DNA from: Prevotellaceae bacterium
GTDB lineage: Bacteria > Bacteroidota > Bacteroidia > Bacteroidales > UBA932
Direction of reading: 5' to 3'
Assembly: GCA_031254635.1 (NCBI GenBank)
Contig: JAIRUB010000206.1
Location: 1-8,452 of the forward strand
DNA: 8,452 nt
How positions within the stretch are numbered: position 1 is the stretch's first letter; every line of letters starts with the position of its first letter. Under the pieces are notes generated by a model that had not been told where the DNA came from, did no database searches, and was given only the letters and a program-made list of their open reading frames with translations. A program made the position numbers and the translations under genes. This document shows, one piece after another, positions 6,502-8,452 of the stretch.

Positions 6502-6532
6502 CTCCCCCTCCTTGGGAGTGGGCAGGGGGGAG
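6502..6532 (-). repeat. C/G-rich palindromic intergenic element, possible terminator
   Basis: A C-rich arm (6502-6508, CTCCCCC) can pair with a G-rich arm (6526-6532, GGGGGAG). An inner alternative pairs CTCC (6508-6511) with GGAG (6515-6518) across a TTG loop. It stands out sharply from its AT-rich surroundings and begins six bases beyond the dipeptidase stop codon. Similar CCCTC...GAGGG palindromes are common between Bacteroidota genes. Here it may end dipeptidase transcription, although no long T run follows on the minus strand. Confidence 0.5.
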
Positions 6533-6538
6533 GTGTGT

Positions 6539-7900
6539 TCATTGTACAAAGTGTTTGTAGAAATAGCTAATGGTTTCGATGCCTTTATAGAAATTAAATA
6601 AATAATAGTTTTCATTGGGGGAGTGAATGGCATCACTGTCTAACCCGAAGCCCATCAATATGGATTTGATGCCGAGTATTTGGTCGAAGGCGGCAATAAT
6701 CGGAATACTTCCGCCGCTGCGGAAAGGCACCGGCTCCTTGCCGAAAGCTTCGGTATAAGCTGCGTAGGCTGCCTTGTAGCCTTTCGAATCGGTAGGCGAC
6801 ACGTAGGCCGGCCCGCCATGATGGAAGCTCGCTTTCACCTGTACGGTAGGCGGAGCAATACTTTCAAAATGTTCTACAAAAAGTTGTCCTATTTTTTTGT
6901 AGTCCTGATTAGGCACTAAGCGCATAGATATTTTTGCAAAAGCCTTTGAAGGAACAATAGTTTTAGAGCCTTCTCCGGTAAAGCCGCTCCAGATACCGTT
7001 CACATCAAGTGTCGGGCGGATACCTGTGCGTTCCTGCGTGCTGTAGCCAGCTTCTCCTGTTAATTTATTTACCTTGACAGCATTTTTATAATCTTCCTCA
7101 TTGTAGGGAGCCTTAGCCAAGGCTGCACTGTCGGCAGCGCTCACTTCTTCCACATCGTCATAAAAACCTTTCACAGTAACGCGTCCCTTCTCGTCGTGCA
7201 GCGATGCAATCATACTGCAAAGCACATTAGCCGGATTAGCTACTGCGCCGCCGAAGAGGCCCGAATGTAAATCGTGGCTCGGCCCGGTAACTTCCACCTC
7301 AACGCAGGCCAGTCCGCGCAGCCCTGTGGTAATGCTCGGATCTTGTTGGCCGAACATGCTGGTGTCGGAAACCAAAATAACATCAGCAGTCAGGCGCTCC
7401 TTGTTGGCAGCGCACCATTTCAGCATATTGCCGGAGCCGCATTCTTCTTCGCCTTCGAACATGAATTTTACGTTGCAAGGCAGGATGCCGTTTTCCATCA
7501 TATATTCAAAGGCCTTGGCGTGCATAAAGCTTTGCCCCTTGTCGTCGTTGGCGCCGCGACACCAAATCCGGCCCTCTTTCACTACCGGTTCAAAAGGCTC
7601 TGTGTTCCACAGGTTTTTAGGATCCACCGGCATCACGTCGTAGTGGCCATACACCAATACGGTGGGTTTTGTTTTGTCGATAATTTTTTCGGCATACACT
7701 ATAGGAGGCCCGTCGGTAGGGCAAACTTCGGCCTTATCCACTCCCGCTTTCTTTAGGAGTTCTACCCATTTTTCAGCGCAGCGCAGCATATCCGGAGCAT
7801 GTTCGGGAAGAGCGCTGATGGAAGGGATGCGCAATAATTCAAACAATTCGTCTAAGAAACGTTGTTTGTTGTTTTCGATGTAGTTTAAAATTGTAGTCAT
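6539..7900 (-). CDS. M20-family metallodipeptidase
   Basis: This 453-residue zinc-dependent peptidase of the M20 family (carnosinase/CNDP2-like group) probably hydrolyses dipeptides in the cytosol; no signal peptide is visible. The di-metal site is complete: His86 in GHYDVMPVD, bridging Asp119 in RGANDDKG, catalytic Glu152 and metal Glu153 in EGEEECGS, Asp179 in SDTSMF, and His426 in DAIHSPNE. The lid domain carries the family pattern DLHSGLFGGAV (210-220) with the conserved His212, and the substrate-loop RSGGSIP is present near the C-terminus. Length matches intact family members. The exact substrate cannot be deduced; several such genes are annotated only as dipeptidase. The ATG at 7900 fits the start of the conserved fold and follows an octamer leader. 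The neighbours, mqnC and AMP nucleosidase, suggest no shared pathway. Confidence 0.93.
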   Translation of the reverse strand: MTTILNYIENNKQRFLDELFELLRIPSISALPEHAPDMLRCAEKWVELLKKAGVDKAEVCPTDGPPIVYAEKIIDKTKPTVLVYGHYDVMPVDPKNLWNTEPFEPVVKEGRIWCRGANDDKGQSFMHAKAFEYMMENGILPCNVKFMFEGEEECGSGNMLKWCAANKERLTADVILVSDTSMFGQQDPSITTGLRGLACVEVEVTGPSHDLHSGLFGGAVANPANVLCSMIASLHDEKGRVTVKGFYDDVEEVSAADSAALAKAPYNEEDYKNAVKVNKLTGEAGYSTQERTGIRPTLDVNGIWSGFTGEGSKTIVPSKAFAKISMRLVPNQDYKKIGQLFVEHFESIAPPTVQVKASFHHGGPAYVSPTDSKGYKAAYAAYTEAFGKEPVPFRSGGSIPIIAAFDQILGIKSILMGFGLDSDAIHSPNENYYLFNFYKGIETISYFYKHFVQ

Positions 7901-7910
7901 GTTTATTGTT

Positions 7911-7942
7911 GATTTGCTGATTTGCTTATTTGCTTATTTGTA
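7911..7942 (-). repeat. Tandem octamers in the leader of the dipeptidase gene
   Basis: Four head-to-tail 8-base units (GATTTGCT, GATTTGCT, TATTTGCT, TATTTGTA on the plus strand) lie 11-42 bases upstream of the start codon. On the gene's strand they form an A-rich AAATAAGC/AAATCAGC array. A second tandem, TTATGAG twice (7944-7957), adjoins it. Confidence 0.7.
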
Positions 7943-7983
7943 TTTATGAGTTATGAGTTGTTCAATAGTTATACAGTTGTTAT

Positions 7984-8452
7984 TCATTGTTCATTATATT
8001 TTTGGTTCCGCAGCCAGGGCTCGTAGCCGGCATCGCGGATGGTTTGCTGCATAGTTTCCGCATCCATGCGGTGGTAAGCACCGGCTGAGGAGACGACATT
8101 TTCTTCGAGCATGATTGAGCCTAAATCGTTGGCACCGGCGTGAAGGCAAAGTTGAGCGGTTTCGCGCCCCACCGTCAGCCACGAGGCTTGTATGTTGGGG
8201 ATATTATGCAGGAGAATGCGGCTCAAAGCTACCGTTTTCACATACTCTACCGGTGAAACAGGAGGAAGCTCCGATAAGACAGTGCCTTTAGTCTGCATCG
8301 GCCAGCAGATGAAGGACAGAAAGCCGCAGACGCCATTAGGCTGTTCAGCCTGCAAGTCGCGGATTTGCAGCAAATGTTCTACCCGATCGCGCTTGGTTTC
8401 GATATGGCCGAACACCATGGTGGCCGAAGTGGTAAAACCTAAGCGGTGGGCC
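7984..8452 (-). CDS. mqnC: Cyclic dehypoxanthinylfutalosine synthase, C-terminal part
   Basis: The frame enters from the right edge without a start and ends at TGA 7984-7986, giving 155 codons plus a stop. MqnC is the radical SAM enzyme that cyclises dehypoxanthine futalosine in the futalosine route to menaquinone. The visible part begins AHRLGFTTSATMVFGHIETK, matching the ATMMFGHVET region of the family. It continues with the NIQASWLTVGRETAQLC segment, LHAGANDLGSIMLEENVVS, and the closing AGYEPWLRNQKY, all hallmarks of MqnC rather than MqnE or CofH. The CxxxCxxC cluster lies outside the window. An ATG at 8418 is internal to the conserved frame and is not the true start. An 83-bp gap with no clear promoter separates it from the dipeptidase gene on the same strand. 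Confidence 0.92.
   Translation of the reverse strand, partial: AHRLGFTTSATMVFGHIETKRDRVEHLLQIRDLQAEQPNGVCGFLSFICWPMQTKGTVLSELPPVSPVEYVKTVALSRILLHNIPNIQASWLTVGRETAQLCLHAGANDLGSIMLEENVVSSAGAYHRMDAETMQQTIRDAGYEPWLRNQKYNEQ

Larger units (their letters stand above)
6343..6538. other. Intergenic spacer between dipeptidase and AMP nucleosidase
   Basis: This 196-bp spacer holds three kinds of low-complexity sequence: the A-rich octamers next to the AMP nucleosidase start, a tandem AAATTTTT repeat (6423-6443), and a C/G-rich palindromic element at 6502-6532 just past the dipeptidase stop. Two imperfect copies of AGATATGYGGYT (near 6399 and 6450) are also present. I found no exact -7 box for the AMP nucleosidase gene. 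No protein or RNA gene is visible. Confidence 0.6.

Noticed and set aside
7274..7756. 160-codon plus-strand open frame opposite the dipeptidase gene
   Set aside because: It is a shadow of the well-supported M20 gene on the other strand; the translation shows no family-like motif.

Overview
The window looks like a chromosomal stretch from a member of the Bacteroidota. Supporting signs are the TAnnTTTG-type -7 promoter boxes, the absence of clear Shine-Dalgarno sites, A-rich leaders before start codons, a PF14905-type outer-membrane barrel, the short form of AMP nucleosidase and the futalosine-pathway gene mqnC. The exact genus cannot be read from the sequence.

Left edge (1-693): the N-terminal zinc ribbon of an IS1595-like transposase runs off the window on the minus strand. 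It is followed by about 530 bases without a protein gene. That stretch holds three consensus -7 boxes and several long-range inverted repeats, including a coherent candidate for an ~80-nt minus-strand small RNA (about 420-499).

Peptide cluster (694-5558, plus strand): a 58-residue double-glycine precursor peptide is closed off by a strong hairpin terminator. It is followed by the first 82 codons of a radical SAM peptide maturase, the C-terminal barrel of an outer-membrane receptor-like protein, a complete 731-residue C39-peptidase ABC exporter (PCAT), and an unusually short HlyD-like adaptor of 165 residues. The expected logic is that the precursor is made, modified by the radical SAM enzyme, cut after Gly-Gly and exported by the PCAT with its adaptor, with the barrel possibly serving the outer membrane. 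The maturase and barrel genes are each broken. The start of one is joined out of frame to the end of the other at about 1165-1190, so at least the catalytic core of the maturase and the signal peptide and plug of the barrel are missing. This is either a deletion in a decaying cluster or an assembly chimera. Precursor, exporter and adaptor are intact.

Housekeeping block (5569-8452, minus strand): AMP nucleosidase, an M20 metallodipeptidase, and the C-terminal part of mqnC (menaquinone via futalosine), all reading leftward and converging on the peptide cluster with a 10-base gap. This block is visibly richer in G+C than the left side, so the peptide cluster may have been acquired. Its intergenic spaces carry tandem octamers just upstream of start codons and a C/G-rich palindromic repeat.
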